DNA from: Pseudomonas sp. RGM2987
GTDB lineage: Bacteria > Pseudomonadota > Gammaproteobacteria > Pseudomonadales > Pseudomonadaceae
Assembly (NCBI RefSeq): GCF_022952855.1
Contig: NZ_JALJDX010000166.1
Coordinates: forward strand, 1-34,952
Length of the DNA stretch: 34,952 bases
Direction: 5' to 3'
Positions 8,704 through 18,722 of the stretch are shown in pieces (position 1 is the stretch's first letter; the number at the start of each line of letters is the position of its first letter). Made by a program: the position numbers and the translations under genes. The notes under the pieces are model-generated. The model was given only the letters and a program-made list of their open reading frames with translations. It searched no databases and was not told where the DNA came from.

Positions 8704-9861
8704 TCAAGCCTGCGCAGTCTCGGCCGGCGAGACGATGCTGGTCTTGCCGCCACGGGACTTGCCGGAACTCAGGTACTCGGCAATCGATTCCTGGGTCACC
8801 TCGCCGAGGAACACCCGCTCGGCATCCATCACCGGCAGCCACGAACGGTTGAACTCGTACATGCGCGACAGCAGGATCCGCAGGTGTTCGTCGTAGGCCG
8901 CCGTGGCGTTGAACTCGCGCAAGAATTGGGCGCAGGTGCCGGTCTGGCGGAGCAGGTCGCGACGGCGCACATAGCCCAGGGCCTTATTCTCAGCGCAGGT
9001 GACCACCACGTAGCGCCGGTCGTGTTCGTCCATCAGTTCCAGCGCCTCCACCACTGGCGTCTCGGGGCTGACCGACGGGGCGTTGTCCGCCGCGTCCTCG
9101 GCCTTGACCAGCAACAGCCGCTTGAGCGTGCTGTCCTGGCCGACGAAGTTGCTGACGAACTCATCGGCCGGGTGCGCGAGCAAGGTGTCCGGGTGGTCGC
9201 ACTGGATCAGTTTGCCGGCGCGGAAGATCGCGATCTTGTCCCCCAGCTTGATGGCTTCGTCAATGTCGTGGCTGACCATGATCACGGTCTTGTTCAGCGC
9301 CCGTTGCATCTCGAAGAACTCGTTCTGGATCATCTCGCGGTTGATCGGGTCCACCGCGCCGAACGGTTCGTCCATCAGCAGCAGCGGTGCATCGGCGGCC
9401 AGGGCGCGGATCACGCCGATCCGCTGCTGCTGGCCGCCCGACAATTCACGCGGGTAGCGATGCAGGTACTGCTTGGGTTCGAGCTTGATCATGCTCATCA
9501 ACTCGCGGGCGCGGTCGTGGCATTTCTGCTTGTCCCAGCCGAGCAGCTTCGGTACCACGACAATGTTCTCCTCGATGGTCATGTTCGGGAACAGGCCGAT
9601 CTGCTGGATCACATAGCCGATGTTGCGGCGCAGGGTCACTTCGTCGAGATCGGTGGTGTCTTCGCCGTTGATCAACACCTTGCCCGAGGTCGGCGGGATC
9701 AGTCGGTTGATCATCTTCAGCGTGGTGCTCTTGCCGCAACCCGACGGTCCGAGGAACACGCAGATCTCGCCTTCGTTGACGGTCAGGTTCACCGAGTCCA
9801 CGGCCTTTACATCCTTGCCGTTGCTCTTGAAGGTTTTGCTGAGGTTTTGAAGTTCGATCAT
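8704..9861 (-). CDS. Osmoprotectant ABC importer, ATPase with CBS domains
   Basis: ATP-binding subunit of 385 residues for a glycine-betaine/choline/carnitine-type importer (OpuCA/OsmV/ProV class). Walker A is GPSGCGKST at 38-46, the Q-loop is near VIQQIGLFPNMT, the signature is LSGGQQQR at 140-147 and Walker B LLLMDEP at 160-166. A C-terminal region from about 255 to 370 has paired CBS motifs (PVVEALELMDEHDRRYVVVT; WLPVMDAERVFLGEVTQESI), which in this class sense ionic strength or nucleotides. I start at the ATG at 9859-9861, whose ATGA overlaps the permease stop; the longer frame has no support. It is the last gene of a four-gene operon. The substrate is inferred from the family and is not certain. 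Confidence 0.88.
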   Translation of the reverse strand: MIELQNLSKTFKSNGKDVKAVDSVNLTVNEGEICVFLGPSGCGKSTTLKMINRLIPPTSGKVLINGEDTTDLDEVTLRRNIGYVIQQIGLFPNMTIEENIVVVPKLLGWDKQKCHDRARELMSMIKLEPKQYLHRYPRELSGGQQQRIGVIRALAADAPLLLMDEPFGAVDPINREMIQNEFFEMQRALNKTVIMVSHDIDEAIKLGDKIAIFRAGKLIQCDHPDTLLAHPADEFVSNFVGQDSTLKRLLLVKAEDAADNAPSVSPETPVVEALELMDEHDRRYVVVTCAENKALGYVRRRDLLRQTGTCAQFLREFNATAAYDEHLRILLSRMYEFNRSWLPVMDAERVFLGEVTQESIAEYLSSGKSRGGKTSIVSPAETAQA

Positions 9862-10511
9862 TTGGTTAATCCTTTTGGGGTCAGCGAGCGTTGCAGCCAT
9901 TGCAGAAGCAGGTCGGCGAAGATGGCCAGGAGGCTGACCAGCACGGCGCCGACGATCAGCATCGACATGTCGCTGCGGCTGATGGAAGCGAGGATGAGCA
10001 CGCCCAGGCCACCGGCGCCGATGGTGGCGGCGATGGTCATGACGCCGATGTTCATGACCACGGCGGTGCGCACGCCGGCCAGGATCACCGGCACGGCAAT
10101 GGGCAGTTCGACCATGCGCAAACGCTGGCCGAAGGTCATGCCGATGCCGCGGGCGGCTTCGCGGATACCGGGTTCCACACCGGTCAGGGCCAGGTAGGTG
10201 TTGCGCATGATCGGCAACAGGGAATAGAGGAACACGGCAGTGATCGCCGGCATCGGGCCCAGGCCCTGGCCGAATTTGGAATAGAACGGCAGCAACAGGC
10301 CAAACAGGGCAATCGAGGGAATGGTCAGCAGCACCGTTGCGCTGGCCTGTAGCGGGCCGGCCAGCGTCGGGAAGCGGGTCATGAAAATCCCCAGCGGCAC
10401 GCCGATGACAATCGCCAGTGTCACAGCGATGCCCACCAGCGTGACGTGTTGCCAGGTCAGGTGGATGACCTGTTGCCAGTCGAGATGGGAAAAGGCGTTC
10501 AACAGTTCCAT
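9858..10511 (-). CDS. Osmoprotectant ABC importer, permease (OpuCB/OsmW class)
   Basis: Integral membrane subunit of 217 residues with about five or six hydrophobic helices, starting with LVGIAVTLAIVIGVPLGI. It contains the binding-protein-dependent transport signature around EAARGIGMTFGQRLRMVELPIAVPVILAG (about 120-150), the loop that docks on the ATPase. The ATG is at 10509-10511, 12 bases after the binding-protein gene, and the stop overlaps the ATPase start by ATGA, so expression is coupled. It is paralogous to the first permease of the operon (11441-12157); the two would form a heterodimeric channel. Confidence 0.88.
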   Translation of the reverse strand: MELLNAFSHLDWQQVIHLTWQHVTLVGIAVTLAIVIGVPLGIFMTRFPTLAGPLQASATVLLTIPSIALFGLLLPFYSKFGQGLGPMPAITAVFLYSLLPIMRNTYLALTGVEPGIREAARGIGMTFGQRLRMVELPIAVPVILAGVRTAVVMNIGVMTIAATIGAGGLGVLILASISRSDMSMLIVGAVLVSLLAIFADLLLQWLQRSLTPKGLTK

Positions 10512-10523
10512 GGCTTTTCCTCT

Positions 10524-11417
10524 TCAGTTGATAGGGTGCTGGCGCAGGAAATCGGCGGCAACGGTGGAAGGGCTTTCGTGGTCGACGTCGACGCGTGCGT
10601 TGAGCTGGCGCATGGTTTGGTCGTCGAACAGCTCGGCCAGGGGCTTGAGTTGGGCGGCCAGTTGCGGGTGCGCGTTGAGAAACGCCTGGCGCACCACCGG
10701 CGCGGCGGTGTAGTCGGGGAAGTAATGCTTGTCGTCTTCCAGCAGCTTCAGCTTGAAGGCGTTCAACCGGCCATCGGTGGTGTACACCAGGCCGGCAAAC
10801 ACCTGGGCGTTGCGCAGCGCGGTGTAGACCAGCCCGGCGTCCATCTGCCGGATGTTCTTGCGCGTAAGGTTCAGGCCGTACTGCTCGACCATGCCGGCCA
10901 GGCCGTCGGAGCGGTTGGCGAACTCGGTGTCCAGCGCCACCAGATGGTTCTGATCGGCTTCAGCCTGCAACACGGTGTTGAGTTGGCTGATGGACTGGAT
11001 CTGTGGGTACTGACGAGCGACTTTTTCCGGCAGGGCCAGGGCATAGGTGTTGCTGAACTTCGACGGCGTCAGCCAGGCCAGGCCCTTTTTCGCATCGAGC
11101 TCCTTGACCCGCGCATAGGACTGGGCGCTGTCGAGTTTCTCGGTGACATGGTTGTAAGCCACCAGCGACACGCCGGTGTATTCCCAGAGCAGGTCCAACT
11201 GCCCGGTTTCATGGGCGCTGCGGGCCAGGTTGCTGCCCAGCCCCCCGGTGATCTGCGCGTCGTAGCCTTTGCTGCGCAAGTACTGCGCGGTGATTTCCGC
11301 CAGCAGCGTCTGTTCAGTGAAGACCCGGGCGCCGAGGCGGATCAGCGGTTTTTCAGCGGCTTGGGCAAACCCTGCCAGCAGCAGGACACAGCCCAGGATC
11401 AAGCTCAACTTCTTCAT
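10524..11417 (-). CDS. Osmoprotectant ABC importer, substrate-binding protein
   Basis: Periplasmic binding protein of 297 residues in the OpuAC/YehZ (OsmX/OpuCC) family. It has a clean signal peptide, MKKLSLILGCVLLLAGFAQAA, cleaved near residue 20; there is no lipobox cysteine at the cleavage site, so it should be soluble. Family features are visible early in the mature part: IRLGARVFTEQTLLAEITAQYL, GGLGSNLARSAHETGQLDLLWEYTG, and later the GLNLTRKNIRQMDAGLVYTALRN stretch. These mark the quaternary-amine class, but I cannot tell betaine, choline and carnitine apart. It lies between two permease genes with short gaps on both sides. Confidence 0.88.
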   Translation of the reverse strand: MKKLSLILGCVLLLAGFAQAAEKPLIRLGARVFTEQTLLAEITAQYLRSKGYDAQITGGLGSNLARSAHETGQLDLLWEYTGVSLVAYNHVTEKLDSAQSYARVKELDAKKGLAWLTPSKFSNTYALALPEKVARQYPQIQSISQLNTVLQAEADQNHLVALDTEFANRSDGLAGMVEQYGLNLTRKNIRQMDAGLVYTALRNAQVFAGLVYTTDGRLNAFKLKLLEDDKHYFPDYTAAPVVRQAFLNAHPQLAAQLKPLAELFDDQTMRQLNARVDVDHESPSTVAADFLRQHPIN

Positions 11418-11440
11418 AACGATTCCTTATCCAGCCTGGC

Positions 11441-12157
11441 TTATGAGGCGCGCAGACCGCGCTCCAGCCAGAGGCGGCTGGCCAGTGTCACCAGGCCGTC
11501 GAGCAGCAGCGCCAGCAGGGCGGTGCAGGCCGCGCCGAGCAGCAGCTGCGGCTGGTTGTTCAGGGCGATGCCGGGGAAGATCAGGCTGCCCAGGCTGTTG
11601 GCGCCAATCAGGAACGCCAGCGGCGCGGTGCCGACGTTGATCGCCAGGGCCACGCGCACGCCGCCGACGATGATCGGCACGGCGTTGGGCAATTCGACTT
11701 TGAACAGCACCTGGCGCGGGGTCATGCCGATGCCTGTGGCGGCTTCCTTGAGCGAACCCTGGACGTTCTTCAGGCCTTCGTAGGTGTTGCGCACGATGGG
11801 CAGCAGCGAGGCGAGGAACAGGGCGAAGATGGCGGGGCCGCTGCCGATGCCCAGGAACCCCAGGGCAATGGCCAGGACGGCCAGGGGCGGCACGGTGTTG
11901 CCGATATTGAAGACTTGCATGAAGCGCTCGGCGCGCCCGACCATGCCGGGGCGGCTCAGGCCGATGCCGGCCGGGATGCCGACGATCAGCGCCGCGAGCA
12001 TCGACGCAAGCACCAGCATCAGGTGCGCTTGCAGGTAGAACAGCAGGTCGTCGCGGTAACGTTGGATCGTATCGATGCCGATCCATTGGACCAACAGGGC
12101 CAGGAGCGCGACGACGACCGCACCTCCCATCAGCCCTTTGCCATAGCGGATAGCCAC
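11441..12157 (-). CDS. Osmoprotectant ABC importer, permease (first gene of operon)
   Basis: Membrane permease of 238 residues with about six helices and the EAA-type loop EAATGIGMTPRQVLFKVELPNAVPIIVGG near 125-155. I start at the GTG at 12155-12157 because AGGAGT stands six bases upstream and the preceding residues of the open frame (RPGRRAPTERQRSPP) do not look like a membrane protein N-terminus. It begins the permease-binding protein-permease-ATPase operon. The promoter must lie in the 331-base region shared with the divergent prfC, but I could not pick it out. Confidence 0.85.
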   Translation of the reverse strand: MAIRYGKGLMGGAVVVALLALLVQWIGIDTIQRYRDDLLFYLQAHLMLVLASMLAALIVGIPAGIGLSRPGMVGRAERFMQVFNIGNTVPPLAVLAIALGFLGIGSGPAIFALFLASLLPIVRNTYEGLKNVQGSLKEAATGIGMTPRQVLFKVELPNAVPIIVGGVRVALAINVGTAPLAFLIGANSLGSLIFPGIALNNQPQLLLGAACTALLALLLDGLVTLASRLWLERGLRAS

Positions 12158-12444
12158 AGGCGGACTCCTTTGTCTTTCAGTCGGCGCACGCCGTCCCGGG
12201 CGGCAAGCCATCACTGGTTGCCGGGAAAGCGTTCGCGAGAAGCAGCTCTTTTAAATGCCGGCCAGGGGCATGTAATGGGAGCCATGAGCGCAGCCTCGTC
12301 AGGCTAACTTGCTGATTTTTCAGGCTCTGACGAATAACCGCAGCAGGGTGGTGGACGCCTCCACGCCGTAAAAGGTTCCCCTGTCGGGGAAGATCCGGCC
12401 ACCCCGGATGCGCTCAACGGTTCGGTTCCTGGCGCAAGTTGAGC
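12158..12444. other. Divergent intergenic region, osmoprotectant operon / prfC
   Basis: No gene is supported here. Two small hairpins occur near the prfC side (TTCCCC/GGGGAA and ATCCGG/CCGGAT, about 12374-12412). I see no convincing operator. Confidence 0.5.
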
Positions 12445-12450
12445 TATAAT
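12445..12450 (+). promoter_or_regulatory. prfC: prfC -10 element
   Basis: A perfect TATAAT lies 38 bases upstream of the prfC start codon, giving a short leader. No good -35 hexamer is present at 16-18 bases, so its use is likely but unproven. Confidence 0.5.
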
Positions 12451-12488
12451 CGCCGCCCTTTTTTGAATCACCTGCCAGGCGATTTCCC

Positions 12489-14072
<1,584 letters not shown>

Positions 14073-14090
14073 GCGCTGAGCTGCAACAGC

Positions 14091-14123
14091 AAAACCCCGT
14101 TGTGAAGGCAACGGGGTTTTTTG
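14091..14123 (+). terminator. Intrinsic terminator of prfC
   Basis: The stem AAAACCCCGTTG (14091-14102) pairs with 14109-14120 around a six-base loop and is followed by TTTTTTGTTG. It lies 18 bases after the prfC stop. Confidence 0.92.
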
Positions 14124-14140
14124 TTGCCTGCTCGATCCCC

Positions 14141-14229
14141 TGTGGGAGCGGGCTTGCTCGCGAAGGCGGCTTCACATCCGACATTCCTATTGACTGACCG
14201 GCCGCTTTCGCGAGCAAGCCCGCTCCCAC
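14141..14229. repeat. REPIN, family C
   Basis: Inverted pair of TGTGGGAGCGGGCTTGCTCG units (14141-14164 and about 14206-14229) flanking a centre of about 40 bases with GGCGGC/GCCG halves. It follows the prfC terminator. The rest of 14073-14383 holds no gene. Confidence 0.88.
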
Positions 14230-14383
14230 CTGGATCCGTGACGTTATCTGAATTAGCGATAACCCTTATTCAAAACCAATCTGCCGACCATGGCATTTCT
14301 GTGGGGTTTGCAGCGTCCTATCTGGAGAACCGGCGCTGTTGGAAGGCCCGTCCGTGTTTCACTCAGAAAGAAGGAAATCGGCA

Positions 14384-14632
14384 ATGAACAAGCTGCTACG
14401 CATGATGTTTTTGCTAAAGGTCTTGGTGATGTTGTCCCTCGGTTCGTCAGCGGCTTGGGCAGAGTGCACTGAGCATGAACAACACGCGTCGAGCGGGCAG
14501 GTGGCGCAGGGCGCGATGATGTTGGCCGCGACTGAGGAGCCGGGCGACCAGGACGATGACGATTCGACTATCGACCATCCGGATACCGACGACGGTGATG
14601 AGGGCGACGAAGAAGGCGATAGCCAGACGTAG
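14384..14632 (+). CDS. Small secreted acidic protein, unknown function
   Basis: I do not recognise the family. The product has 82 residues. A strong signal peptide (MNKLLRMMFLLKVLVMLSLG to SSAAWA) would be cut after about residue 26, leaving about 56 residues. The mature start is ECTEHEQHASSG, then a neutral stretch (GAMMLAAT), then an extremely acidic tail with roughly half its residues Asp or Glu (DQDDDDSTIDHPDTDDGDEGDEEGD). Such a tail could bind calcium or other cations, but no EF-hand is complete. The ATG at 14384 has AAGGAA about eight bases upstream, and the start is supported by the signal peptide that follows. It stands alone between two REPINs. Confidence 0.6.
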   Translation: MNKLLRMMFLLKVLVMLSLGSSAAWAECTEHEQHASSGQVAQGAMMLAATEEPGDQDDDDSTIDHPDTDDGDEGDEEGDSQT

Positions 14633-14653
14633 CTTTACCTGTCTTGAAAAACC

Positions 14654-14743
14654 GTGGCGAGGGAGCTTGCTCCCGCTGGACTGCGCAGCAGTCCCCAAAA
14701 GGGGGCCGCTTCGCGACCCAGCGGGAGCAAGCTCCCTCGCCAC
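14654..14743. repeat. REPIN, family B
   Basis: Inverted pair of GTGGCGAGGGAGCTTGCTCC units with the centre GGACTGCGCAGCAGTCC...GGGGGCCGCTTCGCGACCC. It separates the small secreted-protein gene from the convergent dppF stop and may act on mRNA ends of both. Confidence 0.9.
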
Positions 14744-14756
14744 GGGTTCGCGGGTG

Positions 14757-15737
14757 TTACGCCGCGCCGTCGAGGAACTGCTCGGCGTAGTGGCAGGCTA
14801 CCAGGCGGTTATCGAGCGGGCGCAGGGCTGGCTCTTCAGTCTTGCAGCGCTCGGTGGCGTACGGGCAGCGCTTGTGGAAGGCGCAGCCGGACGGTGGGTT
14901 GAGCGGGTTGGGCAGTTCGCCGACGATCTTGATCTTCGGCTTGTTCGGGTCCGGGTGGATGGTCGGCGTGGCCGACAGCAACGCCTGGGTGTAGGGGTGC
15001 AGCGGGCGGCTGTAGATCGACTCGTTGGGGCCCATTTCCACCGGGCGACCGAGGTACATCACCATCACATCGTCGGCAACGTGCTGGACCACCGCCAGGT
15101 TGTGGGAAATGAACACGTAGGCGGTGTTGAACTCCTGCTGCAAATCCATGAACAGGTTCAGCACCTGGGCCTGGATCGACACGTCCAGCGCCGAGGTCGG
15201 TTCGTCCGCCACCAGCACCTTGGGTTGCAGCATCATGGCGCGGGCCAGGGCGATGCGCTGGCGCTGGCCGCCGGAGAACATGTGCGGGTAGCGCTGGTAA
15301 TGCTCGGGGCGCAAGCCCACCTGCTTCATCATCGCCTGGACCTTCTCGCGCCGTTCAGTGGCCGACAAGTTGGTGTTGATCAGCAGCGGCTCGGCCAGTT
15401 GATCACCGACTTTCTGCCGTGGGTTGAGGGAGGCATAAGGGCTCTGGAACACCATCTGCACGTCTTTGCGCAGTTGCTTGCGCTCGGCCTTGTTGGCGCC
15501 GGCCACTTCCTGGCCGGCGATTTTCAACGAGCCGGAAGACGGCTCCTCGATCAGCGTCAGGGCCCGGGCGAGGGTCGATTTGCCGCAACCGGATTCGCCC
15601 ACCACGGCCAGGGTCTTGCCGGCTTCCAGTTCGAACGAAACGCCGTTGAGGGCGCGCACGGTCGCATGGCCCTTGAACATGCCGCGGGACACTTCGTAAT
15701 GACGGGTCAGGTCACGGGCGGTAAGTACGACGGCCAT
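14757..15737 (-). CDS. dppF: Dipeptide ABC importer ATPase DppF
   Basis: ATP-binding subunit of 326 residues of the dipeptide importer. Walker A GESGCGKST, Q-loop region VFQSPYASLNPRQKV, signature FSGGQRQRIALARAM and Walker B VLVADEPTSALD are all present. The C-terminal oligopeptide-ABC extension has the cysteine set GCAFHKRCPYATERC plus a later C (VACHYA), which in related peptide importers holds a [4Fe-4S] cluster. The start is the ATG at 15735-15737, which overlaps the dppD stop (TGATG) behind a full AGGAGG site; a GTG just before it is less likely. It is the last gene of the dpp cluster and is followed by a REPIN. Confidence 0.93.
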   Translation of the reverse strand: MAVVLTARDLTRHYEVSRGMFKGHATVRALNGVSFELEAGKTLAVVGESGCGKSTLARALTLIEEPSSGSLKIAGQEVAGANKAERKQLRKDVQMVFQSPYASLNPRQKVGDQLAEPLLINTNLSATERREKVQAMMKQVGLRPEHYQRYPHMFSGGQRQRIALARAMMLQPKVLVADEPTSALDVSIQAQVLNLFMDLQQEFNTAYVFISHNLAVVQHVADDVMVMYLGRPVEMGPNESIYSRPLHPYTQALLSATPTIHPDPNKPKIKIVGELPNPLNPPSGCAFHKRCPYATERCKTEEPALRPLDNRLVACHYAEQFLDGAA

Positions 15738-16705
15738 CACGCCACCTCCTGGTTCAGCGGGTAGAAGCAGCGGGCGAGGCTGTTGGTTTTCGGATCGAGG
15801 GCAGGACGCTCTTGGCGGCAGTTATCGCGCACATACGGGCAGCGCGGCGACAGCAGGCAACCCTGCGGACGGTCGTAGCGCCCCGGCACGATGCCCGGCA
15901 ATGTCGCCAGGCGCTCGGCGCCCATGCTGTGCTCCGGAATCGCCGCCAACAGTGCTTCGCTGTACGGGTGGGCCGGGATGTCGAACAGCTGCGGCACCTG
16001 GCCGACTTCCACGGCTTGGCCGGCGTACATCACGCACACGCGCTGGGCGGTTTCGGCCACCACGGCCAGGTCGTGGGTGATCAGCACCAGGCCCATGTCC
16101 TGTTCTTTTTGCAGGGCCAGCAGCAGGTCCATGATCTGCGCCTGGATGGTCACGTCCAGGGCGGTGGTCGGTTCGTCGGCGATCAGCAGCTTCGGCTCGC
16201 CGGCAATCGCCATGGCAATCGCCACGCGCTGGCTCATGCCGCCGGAGAGTTGATGCGGGTAGGCGTCCATGCGGCTGGCGGCGCCCGGGATCTCGACTTT
16301 TTCCAGCAGTTCGATGGCGCGCTTGCGGGCGGCCTTGCCGGACATCTTCAGGTGCAGGCGCAGCACTTCTTCGATCTGGAAGCCCACGGTGTAGCTGGGG
16401 TTGAGCGCGGTCATCGGATCCTGGAACACCATCGCCAGGTCCTTGCCAACGATCTGCCGACGCTGGCGGTTGCTCAGCTTGAGCATGTTCTTGCCGTCGA
16501 AGTTCAGCGCGTCGGCGGTGACGATGCCGGGGTGCTCGATCAGCCCCATCAGCGCCATCATGGTCACGGATTTACCCGAACCCGATTCGCCGACGATCGC
16601 CAGGACCTCGCCTTTTTCCACGCTCAGGTCCAGGCCGTCGACCACCGGCACGGCGGTGGCGTCGCCAAAGCGGACGTTGAGATTCTTGATTTCTAGCAGT
16701 GACAT
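15737..16705 (-). CDS. dppD: Dipeptide ABC importer ATPase DppD
   Basis: Partner ATPase of DppF, 322 residues. Walker [11 protein letters not shown]-loop [15 protein letters not shown], signature [15 protein letters not shown] and Walker [13 protein letters not shown]. The C-terminal extension carries [15 protein letters not shown] and a later ARCFYPL cysteine, again fitting the peptide-importer Fe-S motif. I chose [14 protein letters not shown] at 16703-16705, preceded by GAGGAG, 15 codons inside the longest frame. It follows dppC by 10 bases and overlaps dppF. Confidence 0.93.
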   Translation of the reverse strand: MSLLEIKNLNVRFGDATAVPVVDGLDLSVEKGEVLAIVGESGSGKSVTMMALMGLIEHPGIVTADALNFDGKNMLKLSNRQRRQIVGKDLAMVFQDPMTALNPSYTVGFQIEEVLRLHLKMSGKAARKRAIELLEKVEIPGAASRMDAYPHQLSGGMSQRVAIAMAIAGEPKLLIADEPTTALDVTIQAQIMDLLLALQKEQDMGLVLITHDLAVVAETAQRVCVMYAGQAVEVGQVPQLFDIPAHPYSEALLAAIPEHSMGAERLATLPGIVPGRYDRPQGCLLSPRCPYVRDNCRQERPALDPKTNSLARCFYPLNQEVA

Positions 16706-16715
16706 GGGAATCTCC

Positions 16716-17627
16716 TCAGGCGGCATTCTTGAGTTTCGGGTCCAGCGCATCGCGCAGCCCGTCGCCCATCAGGTTGATTGCCAGCACGCTGAGCAAAATG
16801 GTCAAGCCGGGCAGGCTCACGACCCACCAGGCGCGTTCGATGTAGTCGCGGGCCGAGGCCAGCATGGTGCCCCATTCCGGGGTCGGCGGCTGGACGCCAA
16901 GGCCGAGGAAGCCCAGGGCGGCGGCGTCGAGGATCGCCGAGGAAAAGCTCAAGGTCGCCTGGACGATCAGCGGCGCCATGCAGTTGGGCAGCACGGTGAT
17001 GAACATCAGGCGCGGCAGGCCGGCACCGGCCAGGCGGGCAGCGGTCACGTAGTCGCGGTTCAACTCGCCCATCACGGCGGCGCGGGTCAGGCGCACGTAG
17101 GACGGCAGCGAGACGATGGCGATGGCGATCACGGTGTTGATCAGGCCTGGGCCGAGGATGGCGACAATCGCCACGGCCAGCAGCAGCGAAGGCAGGGCCA
17201 GCATGATGTCCATCAGGCGCATGATGGTCGGGCCGAGGATGCGCGGGAAGAACCCGGCGAACAGCCCCAGCAGGATGCCCGGGATCAGCGACATCACCAC
17301 CGACGACAAGCCGATCAGCAGCGACAGGCGCGAACCCTGGATCAGCCGCGAGAGCAGGTCTCGGCCCAGTTCGTCGGTGCCCAGCAAAAATTGCATCTGC
17401 CCGCCTTCGAGCCAGGCCGGCGGGGTCAGCAGGAAGTCGCGGTATTGCTCGCTCGGGTCATGGGGGGCGACCCACGGCGCGAAGATGGCGCAGAACACCA
17501 CCAGGATCATGAACAGCAGCCCGGCCACGGCGCCCTTGTTGCGGGAAAACGCTTGCCAGAATTCTTTGTACGGCGACGGGTACAGCAGGCTTTGATCGAC
17601 TGCTACCGCGGTAGTTGGAGTACTCAT
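16716..17627 (-). CDS. dppC: Dipeptide ABC importer permease DppC
   Basis: Inner-membrane permease of 303 residues with an N-terminal cytoplasmic segment ([19 protein letters not shown]) before the first helix, as usual for the OppC/DppC class. Further helices are seen at [35 protein letters not shown] and [18 protein letters not shown]. The ATPase-docking loop lies around [25 protein letters not shown]. The start is the ATG at 17625-17627, ten bases past the dppB stop; the ribosome site is weak (GAG), which suggests coupling to dppB. Confidence 0.92.
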   Translation of the reverse strand: MSTPTTAVAVDQSLLYPSPYKEFWQAFSRNKGAVAGLLFMILVVFCAIFAPWVAPHDPSEQYRDFLLTPPAWLEGGQMQFLLGTDELGRDLLSRLIQGSRLSLLIGLSSVVMSLIPGILLGLFAGFFPRILGPTIMRLMDIMLALPSLLLAVAIVAILGPGLINTVIAIAIVSLPSYVRLTRAAVMGELNRDYVTAARLAGAGLPRLMFITVLPNCMAPLIVQATLSFSSAILDAAALGFLGLGVQPPTPEWGTMLASARDYIERAWWVVSLPGLTILLSVLAINLMGDGLRDALDPKLKNAA

Positions 17628-17637
17628 GGTTTTGATC

Positions 17638-18648
17638 TCAGCGCTGGTGACGGATGCGTGGGTTGGCAAAGCCGTAGAGGATGTCCACGACGAAGTTGAC
17701 CAGAATCACCAGGCAGGCGATTAACAGGATGCCGTTCTGCACCACGGGATAGTCCCGGGCGCCGATGGCTTCGATCAGCCACTTGCCGATGCCCGGCCAG
17801 GAGAAGATCGTTTCGGTCAGGACCGCACCGGCCAGCAGCGTGCCGACTTGCAGGCCGACCACGGTCAGCACCGGGATCAACGCGTTGCGCAGGCCGTGCA
17901 CGAACACCACCCGCGAAGGCGACAGGCCCTTGGCCTTGGCGGTGCGGATGTAGTCTTCGCGCAATACTTCAAGCATCGAAGAACGGGTCATGCGGGCGAT
18001 GACCGCCAACGGAATGGTGCCCAGCACGATGGCCGGCAGGATCAGGTGATGCAGGGCATCGAGGAAGGCGCCTGGCTCATCGGCCAGCAAGGTATCGATC
18101 AACATGAAACCGGTGCGCGGCTCGATGTCGTAGAGCAGGTCGATCCGGCCCGACACCGGGGTCCAGCCCAGGGACACCGAGAAGAACATGATCAGGATCA
18201 GGCCCCACCAGAAGATCGGCATCGAATAGCCCGCCAGGGAGATGCCCATCACCCCATGGTCGAACAGCGATCCGCGCTTGAGTGCCGCGATCACCCCGGC
18301 CAACAGGCCCAGGATACCGGCGAACAACAGGGCGGCCATGGACAGTTCCAGGGTCGCGGGAAACAGGGAGCTGAATTCGGACCATACGCTTTCACGGGTA
18401 CGCAGCGATTCGCCGAGGTCGCCGTGGGCCAGTTTGCCGATGTAGTCCAGGTATTGGGCATACAGCGGTTTGTTCAGGCCAAGGCGTTCCATTGCCTGTG
18501 CATGCATTTCGGGATCGACCCGACGTTCGCCCATCATCACTTCCACGGGGTCGCCGGGGATCATGCGAATCAACGCGAAGGTCAGCAAGGTGATGCCGAA
18601 GAACGTGGGGATCAACAATCCCAGTCGGCGGGCAATAAAACTAAACAT
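17638..18648 (-). CDS. dppB: Dipeptide ABC importer permease DppB
   Basis: Inner-membrane permease of 336 residues, the standard DppB length. The N-terminus MFSFIARRLGLLIPTFFGITLLTFALIRMIPGDP is diagnostic for the class. Five or six helices follow. The docking loop is REDYIRTAKAKGLSPSRVVFVHGLRNALIPV and the C-terminal LVDILYGFANPRIR stretch is also typical. It begins the dppBCDF core and lies 74 bases after a dppA gene, with a hairpin in between. Confidence 0.93.
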   Translation of the reverse strand: MFSFIARRLGLLIPTFFGITLLTFALIRMIPGDPVEVMMGERRVDPEMHAQAMERLGLNKPLYAQYLDYIGKLAHGDLGESLRTRESVWSEFSSLFPATLELSMAALLFAGILGLLAGVIAALKRGSLFDHGVMGISLAGYSMPIFWWGLILIMFFSVSLGWTPVSGRIDLLYDIEPRTGFMLIDTLLADEPGAFLDALHHLILPAIVLGTIPLAVIARMTRSSMLEVLREDYIRTAKAKGLSPSRVVFVHGLRNALIPVLTVVGLQVGTLLAGAVLTETIFSWPGIGKWLIEAIGARDYPVVQNGILLIACLVILVNFVVDILYGFANPRIRHQR

Positions 18649-18680
18649 CTTCAGGTGTACCTCATCAGCCGGTTAGGCGT

Positions 18681-18712
18681 GCCCGACAGTCCTTGGATAA
18701 AGACCGCCGGGC
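18681..18712 (-). other. Intercistronic hairpin between dppA and dppB
   Basis: On the minus strand GCCCGGCGGTCT pairs with GGACTGTCGGGC through 12 positions, three of them GU-type or wobble, around an eight-base loop. No T-run follows, so it is more likely a 3'-end stabiliser that keeps binding-protein mRNA more abundant than permease mRNA than a full terminator. Confidence 0.55.
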
Positions 18713-18722
18713 GTTTTCTTAT

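Noticed and set aside
14556..15764. 402-codon plus-strand frame running through a REPIN and dppF
   Set aside because: It crosses a palindromic repeat and is antisense to dppF; no supported start or domain.
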